A stretch of DNA of 64,000 bases from Aquamicrobium lusatiense. GTDB taxonomy: Bacteria; Pseudomonadota; Alphaproteobacteria; Rhizobiales; Rhizobiaceae. Below, piece after piece: positions 1 to 8,502 of this stretch. Position 1 is the stretch's first letter, and the number at the start of each line of letters is the position of its first letter. The notes beneath the pieces were generated by a model that had not been told where the DNA came from, did not search any database, and saw only the letters and a list, made by a program, of their open reading frames with translations. Location: positions 196,352 through 260,351 of the forward strand of contig NZ_JACHEU010000004.1 in NCBI RefSeq assembly GCF_014201615.1. The letters run 5' to 3'. The position numbers and the translations under genes were made by a program.

Positions 1-1
1 C

Positions 2-1045
2 GGCTCGATGGCTGGCCGGCCGCTGCCGTTGCGCGAAGCCCTCACGGTCCTGGACGGCGACAAGCCAAGGCTCGTAGGCGAAACCCGTGATCAGGATACG
101 GCGGATTATTCCGGCGCGCCATTGCTTCAGGTGCGCGATCTGCTGGTACGTTTCGACATCAGGAAAAACTTCTTTGGCCGGGCGACGCACAGATGCAGCG
201 CGGTCAACCATGTCAGCTTTGACATATATCCCGGGGAGACACTGGCGCTTGTCGGTGAATCGGGCTCGGGAAAATCCACCATAGGCCGGACTATCCAGCA
301 GCTTCAGAACCCTGTTTCGGGTGAGGTGAGGTTCAGCGGAAAACTGATGTCCGCAATGAGCCGCGGCGAGCGGCAGCGCCTGCGCCGCGATGTGCAGTAT
401 ATCTTTCAGGACCCCTTTGCGTCGCTCGATCCGCGCAAGACCGTGGGTTATTCCATAGCCGAGCCGATCCGCACCCATGGCATTCTGGACAACAATCGCG
501 ACATCACGCTGCGGGTCGGCGAACTGCTTGAGCGTGTCGGCCTCCAGCCTTCGATGGCGTCGCGCTATCCGCACGAGTTCTCCGGCGGCCAGCGTCAGCG
601 CATCTGCATAGCCCGCGCGCTTTCATCGAAGCCGCGTCTTATCATCGCCGATGAGGCGCTTTCGGCGCTGGACGTGTCGGTGCAGGCGCAGATCATCAAT
701 CTGTTCATGGACCTGCAGAAGGACGAGGGCCTGTCCTATCTCTTCATCTCGCACGACATGGCGGTGGTCGAAAAGATGAGCCATCGTGTTGCGGTGCTCT
801 ACACGGGCCAGATCACGGAACTCGGCAGCCGCGCGCAGGTCTTTGAACAGACGGCCCATCCCTACACGCGGCGGCTTCTGTCCGCAGTTCCGGTTGCCGA
901 TCCCGCCCGGCGCGTTGAACGCCCGGCGCTGGAAGGTGAAATTCCTTCGACCACACGTGCCGTCGGTGATGAGCCGCCCGTCATTCCGCTTCAGGAAATT
1001 TCGCCCGGTCACTTCGTGGCCGAACATTTTGACACCTTGAAATGA
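2..1045 (+). CDS. Oligopeptide/dipeptide ABC transporter ATP-binding protein (partial, 5' end outside window)
   Basis: This is an ATPase of the Dpp/Opp/Gsi peptide-import family that powers the permeases encoded downstream. Counting from the ATG at 8, a Walker A motif GESGSGKST lies near residues 83-91. It is followed by a Q-loop (IFQDPFASLDP), an ABC signature (FSGGQRQRI), a Walker B (LIIADEALSALD) and the C-terminal oligopeptide-type extension (AHPYTRRLLSAVP). The frame stays open to the window edge. The first visible residues (RPLPLREAL) resemble the linker between the two nucleotide-binding domains of GsiA-like double ATPases, so this is probably the second half of a longer gene (inference). 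The binding-protein gene starts 19 nt after the stop. Confidence 0.9.
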   Translation, partial: GSMAGRPLPLREALTVLDGDKPRLVGETRDQDTADYSGAPLLQVRDLLVRFDIRKNFFGRATHRCSAVNHVSFDIYPGETLALVGESGSGKSTIGRTIQQLQNPVSGEVRFSGKLMSAMSRGERQRLRRDVQYIFQDPFASLDPRKTVGYSIAEPIRTHGILDNNRDITLRVGELLERVGLQPSMASRYPHEFSGGQRQRICIARALSSKPRLIIADEALSALDVSVQAQIINLFMDLQKDEGLSYLFISHDMAVVEKMSHRVAVLYTGQITELGSRAQVFEQTAHPYTRRLLSAVPVADPARRVERPALEGEIPSTTRAVGDEPPVIPLQEISPGHFVAEHFDTLK

Positions 1046-1064
1046 ACGACAATGGGAGATTCAG

Positions 1065-2594
1065 ATGTCGCCACTTAACATCTTCAGAGCCGGAGCCACA
1101 GCGCTTCTGCTGGCCACCACGGCCTTTACCGCTCCGGCCTTTGCCGAGGGCAAGCTGGTCGTGTCTTCGCCGCAGGATCCGGGCTCATGGGACCCGATCG
1201 ACACCTTTCTCGTGAACTGGGCCTCGGCCGCCACCAACATCTTCGACGGGCTGACCTATCGCGGCCCCGACATGAAGATCGTGCCGGCGCTGGCCGAATC
1301 CTGGGAAGAACTGGACGAGGGCAAGCGCATCCGTTTCAAGCTTCGCGCCGGAGTGACGTTCCACAATGGCGAGCCCTTCAATGCGGAAGCCGTCAAGTTC
1401 ACCTTCGATCGCCTGCTCGGCGATGAGGGCGGGAAAGGCCCGCAGCGCTCGAACTACACCTCGATTACCAAGGTCGAGATCATCGACGACCACACTGTCG
1501 ATCTGCATCTGGGCGCCCCCGACCCGGTTCTTCTGACCAAGCTTGCCGGCTATGGCGCGATGATCGTGCCGCCGAAATATGTTTCGGAAAACACCGAGGA
1601 GTTCTTCAACCTCAATCCGGTCGGCACCGGCCCGTTCAAGTTCGTCTCATACGATCCCAAAGTTTCGCTGAAGCTTGAAGCCTTCGGGGACTTCTGGGGC
1701 GACAAGGCGAAGGTTTCCGAGCTCGAATATCGCTTCATCACCGAGCCGGCGACCGCTGTTGCGGAACTGCAGGCAGGCCGTGTCGACGTCGTCATCCCGC
1801 CGACCATTCCGGTAGCCATGGTGCCGACCATCGAGGCCGATCCAAATCTGGAACTGGCTTCGGTAACCTCGCCGACCGTCTGGGCGCTGCGCTACAACAC
1901 GCGCGACGGCATTACCGCCGACGTGCGTGTGCGCAAGGCGCTGATCATGGCGGTCGACCGCGAAACCATCGTCAAGGAAATCCTTGGCGGACAGGCCGAT
2001 GTGATCGCCAGTTTTCAGAGCCCGCTTTCCTTTGGCTACGATCCGGAGCTGAAGCCTCTCCCCTATGATCCGGAAGGCGCCAAGGCGCTGCTGGACGAAG
2101 CTGGCGTCAAGCCCGGCGCGACCGTGCAGATCGACGTGCGCGGCAACGACGCAACCTTCGGTGAGGTCGCACAGGCCGTTGCCGCCTATCTGTCGATGGT
2201 CGGCGTTACCGCGACCATCCAGCCGATCGAGCTGAACACCATGCTGAACGACATCATCCCGCAGGGCAAGACCGGCGCGATGTTCCAGCAGGGCTGGGGC
2301 GGCTGGACGTTCGATTACGACAACACCGCCTACGCGATGTATCACACCGGCGAAAAGTGGAACCCCTACGACAGCGACCCGAAGCTGGACGAGCTGCTGG
2401 AGAGTCAGCGTCCGCTGACAGACCGCGCAGAGCGGGAACGCATCCTGAAGGAAATTGCCGTTTATGCGGCGGATCGGGTCCTTGAGATGCCGCTTTACAA
2501 CTCCAAGGCGCTCTACGGCATCAACAAACGCGTGAAAAACTTCGACCCGGCGCCGGACAATCGTCTGCGTCTCAATGCAGTTGAAGTCCAGTAA
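1065..2594 (+). CDS. Peptide ABC transporter substrate-binding protein (SBP family 5)
   Basis: This is the periplasmic solute-binding component of the peptide importer, 509 residues, the usual size for DppA/OppA/GsiB-type proteins. A Sec signal peptide is visible (hydrophobic ALLLATTAFTAPAFA, likely cleaved before EGKLVV). The family 5 pattern follows, including WEELDEGKRIRFKLRAGVTF, NPVGTGPFKF and the C-terminal region ending in the VKNFDPAPDNRLRL segment. A Shine-Dalgarno GGGAGA lies 7-12 nt before the ATG. It sits between the ATPase and permease genes of one operon and is followed by a GC-rich hairpin. The actual ligand (dipeptide, glutathione or other small peptide) cannot be read from sequence; the peptidase and 5-oxoprolinase genes nearby favour a peptide or gamma-glutamyl compound. 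Confidence 0.9.
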   Translation: MSPLNIFRAGATALLLATTAFTAPAFAEGKLVVSSPQDPGSWDPIDTFLVNWASAATNIFDGLTYRGPDMKIVPALAESWEELDEGKRIRFKLRAGVTFHNGEPFNAEAVKFTFDRLLGDEGGKGPQRSNYTSITKVEIIDDHTVDLHLGAPDPVLLTKLAGYGAMIVPPKYVSENTEEFFNLNPVGTGPFKFVSYDPKVSLKLEAFGDFWGDKAKVSELEYRFITEPATAVAELQAGRVDVVIPPTIPVAMVPTIEADPNLELASVTSPTVWALRYNTRDGITADVRVRKALIMAVDRETIVKEILGGQADVIASFQSPLSFGYDPELKPLPYDPEGAKALLDEAGVKPGATVQIDVRGNDATFGEVAQAVAAYLSMVGVTATIQPIELNTMLNDIIPQGKTGAMFQQGWGGWTFDYDNTAYAMYHTGEKWNPYDSDPKLDELLESQRPLTDRAERERILKEIAVYAADRVLEMPLYNSKALYGINKRVKNFDPAPDNRLRLNAVEVQ

Positions 2595-2601
2595 TGAACT
2601 T

Positions 2602-2625
2602 TGCCCCCGGATACTTCCGGGGGCA
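2602..2625 (+). promoter_or_regulatory. Stem-loop between binding-protein and permease genes
   Basis: A perfect 10-bp stem (TGCCCCCGGA / TCCGGGGGCA) with a TACT loop lies 8 nt after the binding-protein stop and 22 nt before the permease start. There is no T-run, so it looks less like a full terminator than a 3' mRNA-stabilising or partial-attenuation hairpin, which is common after solute-binding-protein genes that need higher expression than their permeases. Confidence 0.6.
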
Positions 2626-2647
2626 TCCCAAAAACAGGTGACGACCC

Positions 2648-3551
2648 GTGATCGGCTTTATTCTGAAAAGACTTCTGCAGGCGGCATTCGTGGTCGTCGC
2701 GGTCAGCCTTGTCGTGGCCGTCGCCATCCGCATGACCGGCGATCCCGCACTGATGATCTCTCAGGGCGCGACGAACATCACCGAGGCGGATCTGCAGCGC
2801 ATTCGCGAGGGGCTGGGGCTCAACGAACCCTTCGTGGTTCAGTATGCCAACTCGCTCATCGGCCTTCTGACATGGAACTTCGGCAACAGCTTCGTCGGGG
2901 GCACGCCCGTCAACATCCTGATATCGCGGGCGCTTCCGGCCACCCTGATGCTGGCCTTCACCTCGCTGCTGCTCTCCATAATCATCTCGGTTCCGCTCGG
3001 CATCAGGGCTGCGGTTTCGAGGGGCAAATGGAGCGACCAGCTGATACGCATCTGCTCGCTTGTCGGCCTGTCTTTCCCGAATTTCTGGCTCGCGACGATG
3101 CTGGTTCTGCTGTTCGCGGTCACGTTCAGGCTGCTGCCGCCTTCCGGCATGTCGGGCTTGGAAAGCTTCATCATGCCCACGCTCACCATGGGGATCATCC
3201 TGACGGCGACCAATGTGCGGCTGGTGCGGACCACCATGCTGGAAACGCTCAATTCGCAATACATCATGGTCGCCCGCGCCAAGGGTCTTTCCGAAAACAA
3301 GGTGCTCTACAAGCACGCGCTGCGGAACTGCGCGATCCCGCTCATCACCTATTTCGGGCTTCAGTTCGGTGGTCATCGAGCGCGTTTTCAACTGGCCGGG
3401 CATGGGCACTCTGGCTTTCGATGCCGTGGCCGCGCGTGACTACCCGGTGCTGCAGGCCGTCATCATGATCCTCTCGCTGATGATCGTGCTCGTCAATCTG
3501 ATCGTCGACATCGCCTATGGCTTCGTCGATCCCCGTATCCGCAAGGAATGA
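2648..3551 (+). pseudogene. Peptide ABC transporter permease (DppB-type), frameshifted
   Basis: This is the first inner-membrane permease subunit of the peptide importer. The frame starting at 2648 encodes a normal DppB-type N terminus, the membrane segments and the EAA-like loop (MVARAKGLSENKVLYKHALRN), but runs into unrelated residues after FGLQFGG and stops at 3439. The missing C terminus (VVIERVFNWPGMG through VDPRIRKE) continues in the +1 frame to 3551. In E. coli DppB 11 residues (33 nt) separate GLQ from the ETIF motif; here only 13 nt separate the equivalent codons. This points to a 20-nt deletion between the short repeats TTCGGT and TCGGT rather than a simple one-base error. The encoded product would lose its last membrane segment, so the transporter is probably inactive unless another permease substitutes or the assembly is wrong. 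Confidence 0.85.
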
Positions 3552-4408
3552 GCGCAATGGCACGTCTCCTTCGCTCACAGGCACTGCAGCGTTTCGCCTC
3601 GCTGGAATTCGTGCTTGGCGCCGTTTTGCTCATCGCGATAGCCGGCACGGTCATTCTGTCCGGCTGGCTGCTGCCTGACCCGACCAAGATTTCACTCTCG
3701 TCGCGCCTCGTGCCGCCGCTGGTGAATGCCGCGCATCCGCTCGGAACGGATGCGCTGGGCCGGGATATTCTCGCACGCGTTGCCAGCGGCGGCTGGATTT
3801 CGCTGCAGGTGGGGTTCATTTCGGTTGCCGGCTCCGTCGTGCTGGGCGTCGCCATGGGGTTGGTGGCTGGCTATTATCGCGGCATCTGGGATATGATCTT
3901 GATGCGCTTTGCCGATGTGCAGCTGGCGCTGCCCTTCATCCTGCTTGCCATCACCTTCGTCGCGATCGTCGGCGGCTCGATCACCAACACCATCATCCTG
4001 CTGATTGTCAGCCAGTGGGTGCAATATGCGCGTCTGGTGCGCGCTTCCGTCATGTCGCTGCGCGAGCGTGAGTTCGTGCTGTCGGCCCGCGCCATCGGGG
4101 TGGCGGACCGCAACATCATCATGCGCCATCTGCTGCCCAATCTGCTTGGCCCCGTCGTGGTGCTGATGACGCTCAATGTCGCCAACAACATCCTGCTCGA
4201 AAGCTCGCTGACGTTCCTTGGACTTGGGGTCGATCCCTCGATTCCCTCATGGGGAGGGATGCTGGCGGAAGGTCGCACCTATCTGCAGACCGCATGGTGG
4301 ATTTCCGTGGTGCCGGGGCTCGCCATTCTGCTGACCGTGCTCGGCCTCAACCTGCTTGGCGACTGGCTGCGCGACCTGCTGGACCCCACCGGGAGAACGA
4401 GCCGTTGA
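3548..4408 (+). CDS. Peptide ABC transporter permease (DppC-type)
   Basis: This is the second inner-membrane permease of the peptide importer, 286 residues as usual for DppC. It shows an N-terminal membrane segment (LEFVLGAVLLIAIAGTVIL), the family motif HPLGTDALGRDILARV, further membrane helices, the ATPase-contacting loop (EFVLSARAIGVADRNIIMRHLLPN) and the C-terminal signature (ESSLTFLGLGVDPSIPSWGGML). The ATG overlaps the stop of the preceding permease (ATGA), which indicates translational coupling. The intact sequence contrasts with the broken partner upstream. Its TGA overlaps the TTG start proposed for the next gene. Confidence 0.92.
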   Translation: MSAMARLLRSQALQRFASLEFVLGAVLLIAIAGTVILSGWLLPDPTKISLSSRLVPPLVNAAHPLGTDALGRDILARVASGGWISLQVGFISVAGSVVLGVAMGLVAGYYRGIWDMILMRFADVQLALPFILLAITFVAIVGGSITNTIILLIVSQWVQYARLVRASVMSLREREFVLSARAIGVADRNIIMRHLLPNLLGPVVVLMTLNVANNILLESSLTFLGLGVDPSIPSWGGMLAEGRTYLQTAWWISVVPGLAILLTVLGLNLLGDWLRDLLDPTGRTSR

Positions 4409-6132
4409 TCCTCTTCGAGAAGACCTTTTCCTCCACGCTTCGCGAGCTTGCCGAAACGCTTTCCGCCGCAACGGTGGAAACGTGGACCTTCGACGATCTG
4501 CCAGCCCGTCGCGCCGCCGAAGCCGCTTTTTCAGCGCGCGGCGTCAGCGCGAAATGCCGGTCGGCCTACAAGCCTCTGGTGGTCGCCTTTCGCGACGAAA
4601 TCGACACAGAAGCGCTCGTGCGGGCCGACATCGTGTTTCCCCGGCATCCTCAGGCGGGTCCCCGCCGGTTTCTTCTCGAAACCTATCCGCTCGTCGCCAT
4701 GTTCCCCGAAATCCTTTTCTCCTTTATGGAAGGGCCGGAAAGCGATGACTTGCCGGTATACGGCGTCAGGCTGACCTACGCCGACGGCCGCGTGGAAGAT
4801 CTGTCCGTCACCGCTCCCAATCGCGTGCATGAAGATTATGCGGGCAACGCGGCGCTGTCGCCCTGCGGGTGGCTGCGCATCGATGGAACAGAGCAATCGC
4901 TCGACACGGACTATGAGCAGATTTTTCATCAGACGATGGAGGCACTTGCTGGGGGCAATTGGAAGAAAGAGCCGTTCTTTCAGGAACTGTTCATCGGCGT
5001 GTCACTGCCGGCCAGCGACGAAGACCTCGGGGTTGGCGATGAGGTTCTGTCGTTGCGTGAAGCGCTGCATGAGGACTTCTATTTCTCGGCTCTCGAACTG
5101 CTGGCGAAGTTTTCCGGCCGTCCTGCAGGATACCGGGATTTTCAGCCGGGACAGATCGTGCCGGATATTCGTCAGGGCGAGAAATTATCCGTCACAGTGG
5201 AGCTGCGCCCTTATGATGCGGCTTCCCGTTCCGATCACATCCAGGATCTGGAAAGTGCGGGACGCGCGCTGTCGCAGGTGCAGATCGCGGCGGAACTGGA
5301 GAAGATACCGGGCCGGCGTTATTTCGCACGCTCGGTAGCCGGACGTGAAATCGCGGCGGTATATCATCCCGGCACGGATCGTGGCGTGATCATTTCCGCG
5401 GGCCAGCACGCCAACGAGACCTCCTCGCCGGTGGGCACGCTGCGCGCGGCTCACCGTCTCATGGGGCGTTCAGGCGCGCATTTCGCGTTCTGTCCTCTGG
5501 AAAATCCCGATGGCTATGCGCTTCATCAGCGCCTGATCAGAAACAATCCCCGCCATATGCACCATGCCGCCCGCTACACCGCGCTGGGCGACGATCTTGA
5601 ATACCGCACAGGCGAGGTGCTGTTCGAGAAAGCAATCCGTCTCGAAGCGGAAAAGCTGCTGCCGGCTCTCCTCCATCTTAATTTCCACGGGTATCCCGCG
5701 CATGAATGGACGCGTCCTCTGTCGGGCTATGTGCCGCGCGGGTTCGAAGTCTGGACCATTCCGAAAGGCTTCTTCCTCATCATGCGCCATGGCGAAGGCT
5801 GGGAGAAGGCGGCGCGCAAACTGATGACGCAGGTCACGGCGCGCCTCAATGACGTGCCGGGCCTGCGGGCTTTCAATGAGGCCCAGATTGCCTTGTTCGA
5901 GCGCCATGCCGGGGAAACCGGCTTTGAGATCCTCAACGGTTTTCCCGTGATGATCTCTCAGGACGACCGCCACCGGCTGCCCATGACCCTCATCACCGAA
6001 TATCCGGACGAAACCGTCGAGGGCGATGCGTTCCGGGCAGGGCATGAGGCACAGATGGCGACGGCGCTGGCCGCTTACGACGCCCTGCAGGATCTTTCCC
6101 TGGACCTGTTTCCCTCGCCACTGGTCGCCTGA
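4405..6132 (+). CDS. M14-family zinc carboxypeptidase-like protein
   Basis: This looks like a zinc-dependent peptidase/amidohydrolase of the M14 fold, 575 residues from the TTG at 4405. The TTG overlaps the TGA of the upstream permease (TTGA). No other start avoids a long overlap except internal ones. The zinc-binding HxxE is seen in [15 protein letters not shown] in the middle of the protein, with a later His in [14 protein letters not shown]. The N-terminal 300 residues match no domain I recognise and may be a family-specific region. No signal peptide is evident, so it probably acts in the cytoplasm on imported peptides. Its place between a peptide transporter and 5-oxoprolinase genes suggests release of an amino acid or pyroglutamate from a peptide or amide (inference). 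Confidence 0.72.
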   Translation: MILFEKTFSSTLRELAETLSAATVETWTFDDLPARRAAEAAFSARGVSAKCRSAYKPLVVAFRDEIDTEALVRADIVFPRHPQAGPRRFLLETYPLVAMFPEILFSFMEGPESDDLPVYGVRLTYADGRVEDLSVTAPNRVHEDYAGNAALSPCGWLRIDGTEQSLDTDYEQIFHQTMEALAGGNWKKEPFFQELFIGVSLPASDEDLGVGDEVLSLREALHEDFYFSALELLAKFSGRPAGYRDFQPGQIVPDIRQGEKLSVTVELRPYDAASRSDHIQDLESAGRALSQVQIAAELEKIPGRRYFARSVAGREIAAVYHPGTDRGVIISAGQHANETSSPVGTLRAAHRLMGRSGAHFAFCPLENPDGYALHQRLIRNNPRHMHHAARYTALGDDLEYRTGEVLFEKAIRLEAEKLLPALLHLNFHGYPAHEWTRPLSGYVPRGFEVWTIPKGFFLIMRHGEGWEKAARKLMTQVTARLNDVPGLRAFNEAQIALFERHAGETGFEILNGFPVMISQDDRHRLPMTLITEYPDETVEGDAFRAGHEAQMATALAAYDALQDLSLDLFPSPLVA

Positions 6133-6160
6133 GCGGAAGCGGCAACGGAGTTCTTTTGCG

Positions 6161-6922
6161 ATGACGATGATCGATCTCAACAGCGATCTGGGCGAAAGCT
6201 TCGGCCCCTGGCCGATGGGCGACGATGATGCAATGCTCGCTCTGGTGACCAGCGCCAACATTGCCTGTGGTTTCCATGCAGGCGATCCCGCCGGCATTCT
6301 GCGCAGCCTCCGCTCCGCGGCGGAGCGGGGCGTCATCGTCGGCGCCCATATCGGCTATCGCGATCTCGTCGGCTTCGGGCGCCGCAACATGGAGCCTTCC
6401 GATGCCGAGCTGTTTGCGGACAGCATCTATCAGATCGGCGCTTTGCAAGGCCTTGCCAAAGCTGCGGGAACCCGCGTTGCCTATGTGAAGCCGCATGGTG
6501 CTCTTTACAATACGATGGCGCATGATGCCCGGCAGGCAGCCGCCGTCATCGCCGCCATCAAGGCACTGGACCCCGCCCTGCCGCTGATGGCGCTTTCAAA
6601 TGCGCCGGTGGTTGCGCAGGCGCGGGCGCAAGGCATCACCGTGATCTGTGAGACATTCGCCGACCGTGCCTACATGGCCGACGGCTCGCTGGTTTCGCGT
6701 TCGCGTCCAGATGCGGTGATCCACGATCCGAAGGAGATTGCAGGTCGTATGTTGCGCCTCTTGAGGGAGGGGCTCATCACGGCAGTCGATGGCACCGATA
6801 TCAGGCTGGAGGCGCAGTCCATCTGCGTCCACGGGGACACGCCCGCGGCTGTGGCGATCGCCCGCAGATTGCGGGCTGACCTCACGGAGGCGGGCATCAA
6901 GCTTGCCTCGTTCATACGCTGA
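6161..6922 (+). CDS. pxpA: 5-oxoprolinase subunit A (LamB/YcsF family)
   Basis: PxpA is part of the prokaryotic ATP-dependent 5-oxoprolinase that opens 5-oxo-L-proline (pyroglutamate) to glutamate together with PxpB and PxpC. The 253-residue product begins [17 protein letters not shown] and contains the family signatures [20 protein letters not shown] and [10 protein letters not shown], at the usual length. The ATG at 6161 is preceded by GGAG at 6147-6150. The gene follows the peptidase by 28 nt and is 14 nt before pxpBC, so it is in the same operon. Confidence 0.93.
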   Translation: MTMIDLNSDLGESFGPWPMGDDDAMLALVTSANIACGFHAGDPAGILRSLRSAAERGVIVGAHIGYRDLVGFGRRNMEPSDAELFADSIYQIGALQGLAKAAGTRVAYVKPHGALYNTMAHDARQAAAVIAAIKALDPALPLMALSNAPVVAQARAQGITVICETFADRAYMADGSLVSRSRPDAVIHDPKEIAGRMLRLLREGLITAVDGTDIRLEAQSICVHGDTPAAVAIARRLRADLTEAGIKLASFIR

Positions 6923-6936
6923 GGCCGGAGTGGCAA

Positions 6937-8499
6937 ATGCGCTTTCTTGCAGCCGGGCTGGAGGGTATTCTTGTCGAAACCGAAGACCTTGAACAGGCCC
7001 TTGCCCTGTTCGACAGCCTGCGCGTTGCAAAGCTGAAGGGCGTGGCGGAGCTGGTGCCGGCGGCACGTGCGGTGCTGGTGCGGTTCAATCCCTTGTTCGC
7101 AAGCAGAGCGGGATTGCGTGAAGCCATCGCCGCGATGGAACTGACGTGCACGGAAACATCGCCCGGCCAGATGGTCGAGATACCTGTCGTCTATGATGGC
7201 GAGGATCTGGCGGAGGTGGCCGCGATCCTCGGCTGTTCCGAGGCGGAAGTGATCCGGCGTCATACCGGGGCCGTGCACACGGTGTCATTCACGGGCTTCG
7301 CGCCCGGTTTCGCCTATATGAGCAGCGACGATCCGGGGTTGGATGTTCCGCGCCGCAAATCACCACGCGTGCGCATTCCGCGCGGCTCCGTCGCGCTCGC
7401 CGGCCGGTTCAGCGGCGTCTATCCGACCGAAAGCCCCGGCGGATGGCAACTGATCGGGCGCACCACCACCCGCATGTGGGACCTCGCGCGGGAGCGTCCT
7501 GCCCTGCTGGTGCCCGGCGACCGGGTGCGCTTCCGTCAGGTCGAGGCCGGCGACGCAATCATTGTTCCTGCCTTGTCCCGGGCCGCGACGGCAACGGTGA
7601 AGACGGACGCCTGTGTGACGATCTTGCGCACGGAACGCCCTTTGATGCTGGAGGACGAAGGCCGACCCGGACAGGCGTCGCAGGGCGTGTCCGGCTCGGG
7701 CGCGCTGGATCGGGCCAGCTTCCGCGCGGTAAACGACGTTCTTGGCAATGCGGCCAATGCACCAGCGCTTGAGATTGTCTTCGGAGGCGTTGAACTTCGC
7801 GCCGACAGGCCTGTCACGCTGGCCATGACCGGCGCGCCCTGCAAGCTAGTGCTGACCGGCAATGACGGGCGCAGGATGGTTCTGCCGACAGGCCGGGCTT
7901 TTGCGCTCGATGCGGGAGATATTCTCGATATCGGCGCTGCCGGTCAGGGCATGGTCAGCTACCTCGGTATCCGCGGTGGCTTTACCTGCGATCTGGTGAT
8001 GGGATCGGCTTCCCGCGATATGCTGGCCGGCATTGGCCCCGAACCCGTTGTGGCCGGTGCAACGCTTTGCGCAGCGCCCGGCCCGGCCCGCGCCGTCAGT
8101 GCATATACGGTTCCGGCCGCAGCGCTGCCGAAGAAAGACGAGGCGACCACCGTGGATATAGTCCTGGGGCCACGCGATGACTGGTTCACCGACGCGGCAT
8201 TGCAAACTCTGACAACGCAGGACTGGCGCGTAACGCCTGAGGCAAGCCGGGTCGGCAAACGGCTTTCCGGTCTGTCGCCTCTGGAGCGTATCGATGCGGC
8301 CGAATTGCCGTCAGAGCCGACCGTGCCCGGTGCGATACAGGTGCCGCATAGCGGCCAGCCTGTGGTCTTTTTGGCCGATCATCCGGTGACAGGAGGCTAT
8401 CCTGTGATTGCTGTGGTCGCGCGCTACCATCTCGACCTTGTGGCGCAAATCCCGCCCGGCGCGTCGATCCGTTTTCATCCCGTCAGCGAGGATCATTGA
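6937..8499 (+). CDS. pxpBC: Fused 5-oxoprolinase subunits B and C (KipI-KipA / AHS1-AHS2 fusion)
   Basis: A 520-residue fusion. The N-terminal ~220 residues are PxpB/KipI-like (FTGFAPGFAYM, RIPRGSVALAGRFSGVYPTE, GGWQLIGRT). The rest is PxpC/KipA-like (GMVSYLGIRGG, VVFLADHPVTGGYPVIAVV). In E. coli these are separate proteins that complete the 5-oxoprolinase with PxpA. The same two domains (called allophanate hydrolase subunit 1 and 2 by older annotation) also occur in the carboxyltransferase part of urea carboxylase. That matters here because a biotin carboxylase-BCCP gene follows only 3 nt downstream. GGAG lies 8-11 nt before the ATG. Confidence 0.92.
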   Translation: MRFLAAGLEGILVETEDLEQALALFDSLRVAKLKGVAELVPAARAVLVRFNPLFASRAGLREAIAAMELTCTETSPGQMVEIPVVYDGEDLAEVAAILGCSEAEVIRRHTGAVHTVSFTGFAPGFAYMSSDDPGLDVPRRKSPRVRIPRGSVALAGRFSGVYPTESPGGWQLIGRTTTRMWDLARERPALLVPGDRVRFRQVEAGDAIIVPALSRAATATVKTDACVTILRTERPLMLEDEGRPGQASQGVSGSGALDRASFRAVNDVLGNAANAPALEIVFGGVELRADRPVTLAMTGAPCKLVLTGNDGRRMVLPTGRAFALDAGDILDIGAAGQGMVSYLGIRGGFTCDLVMGSASRDMLAGIGPEPVVAGATLCAAPGPARAVSAYTVPAAALPKKDEATTVDIVLGPRDDWFTDAALQTLTTQDWRVTPEASRVGKRLSGLSPLERIDAAELPSEPTVPGAIQVPHSGQPVVFLADHPVTGGYPVIAVVARYHLDLVAQIPPGASIRFHPVSEDH

Positions 8500-8502
8500 G
8501 CA

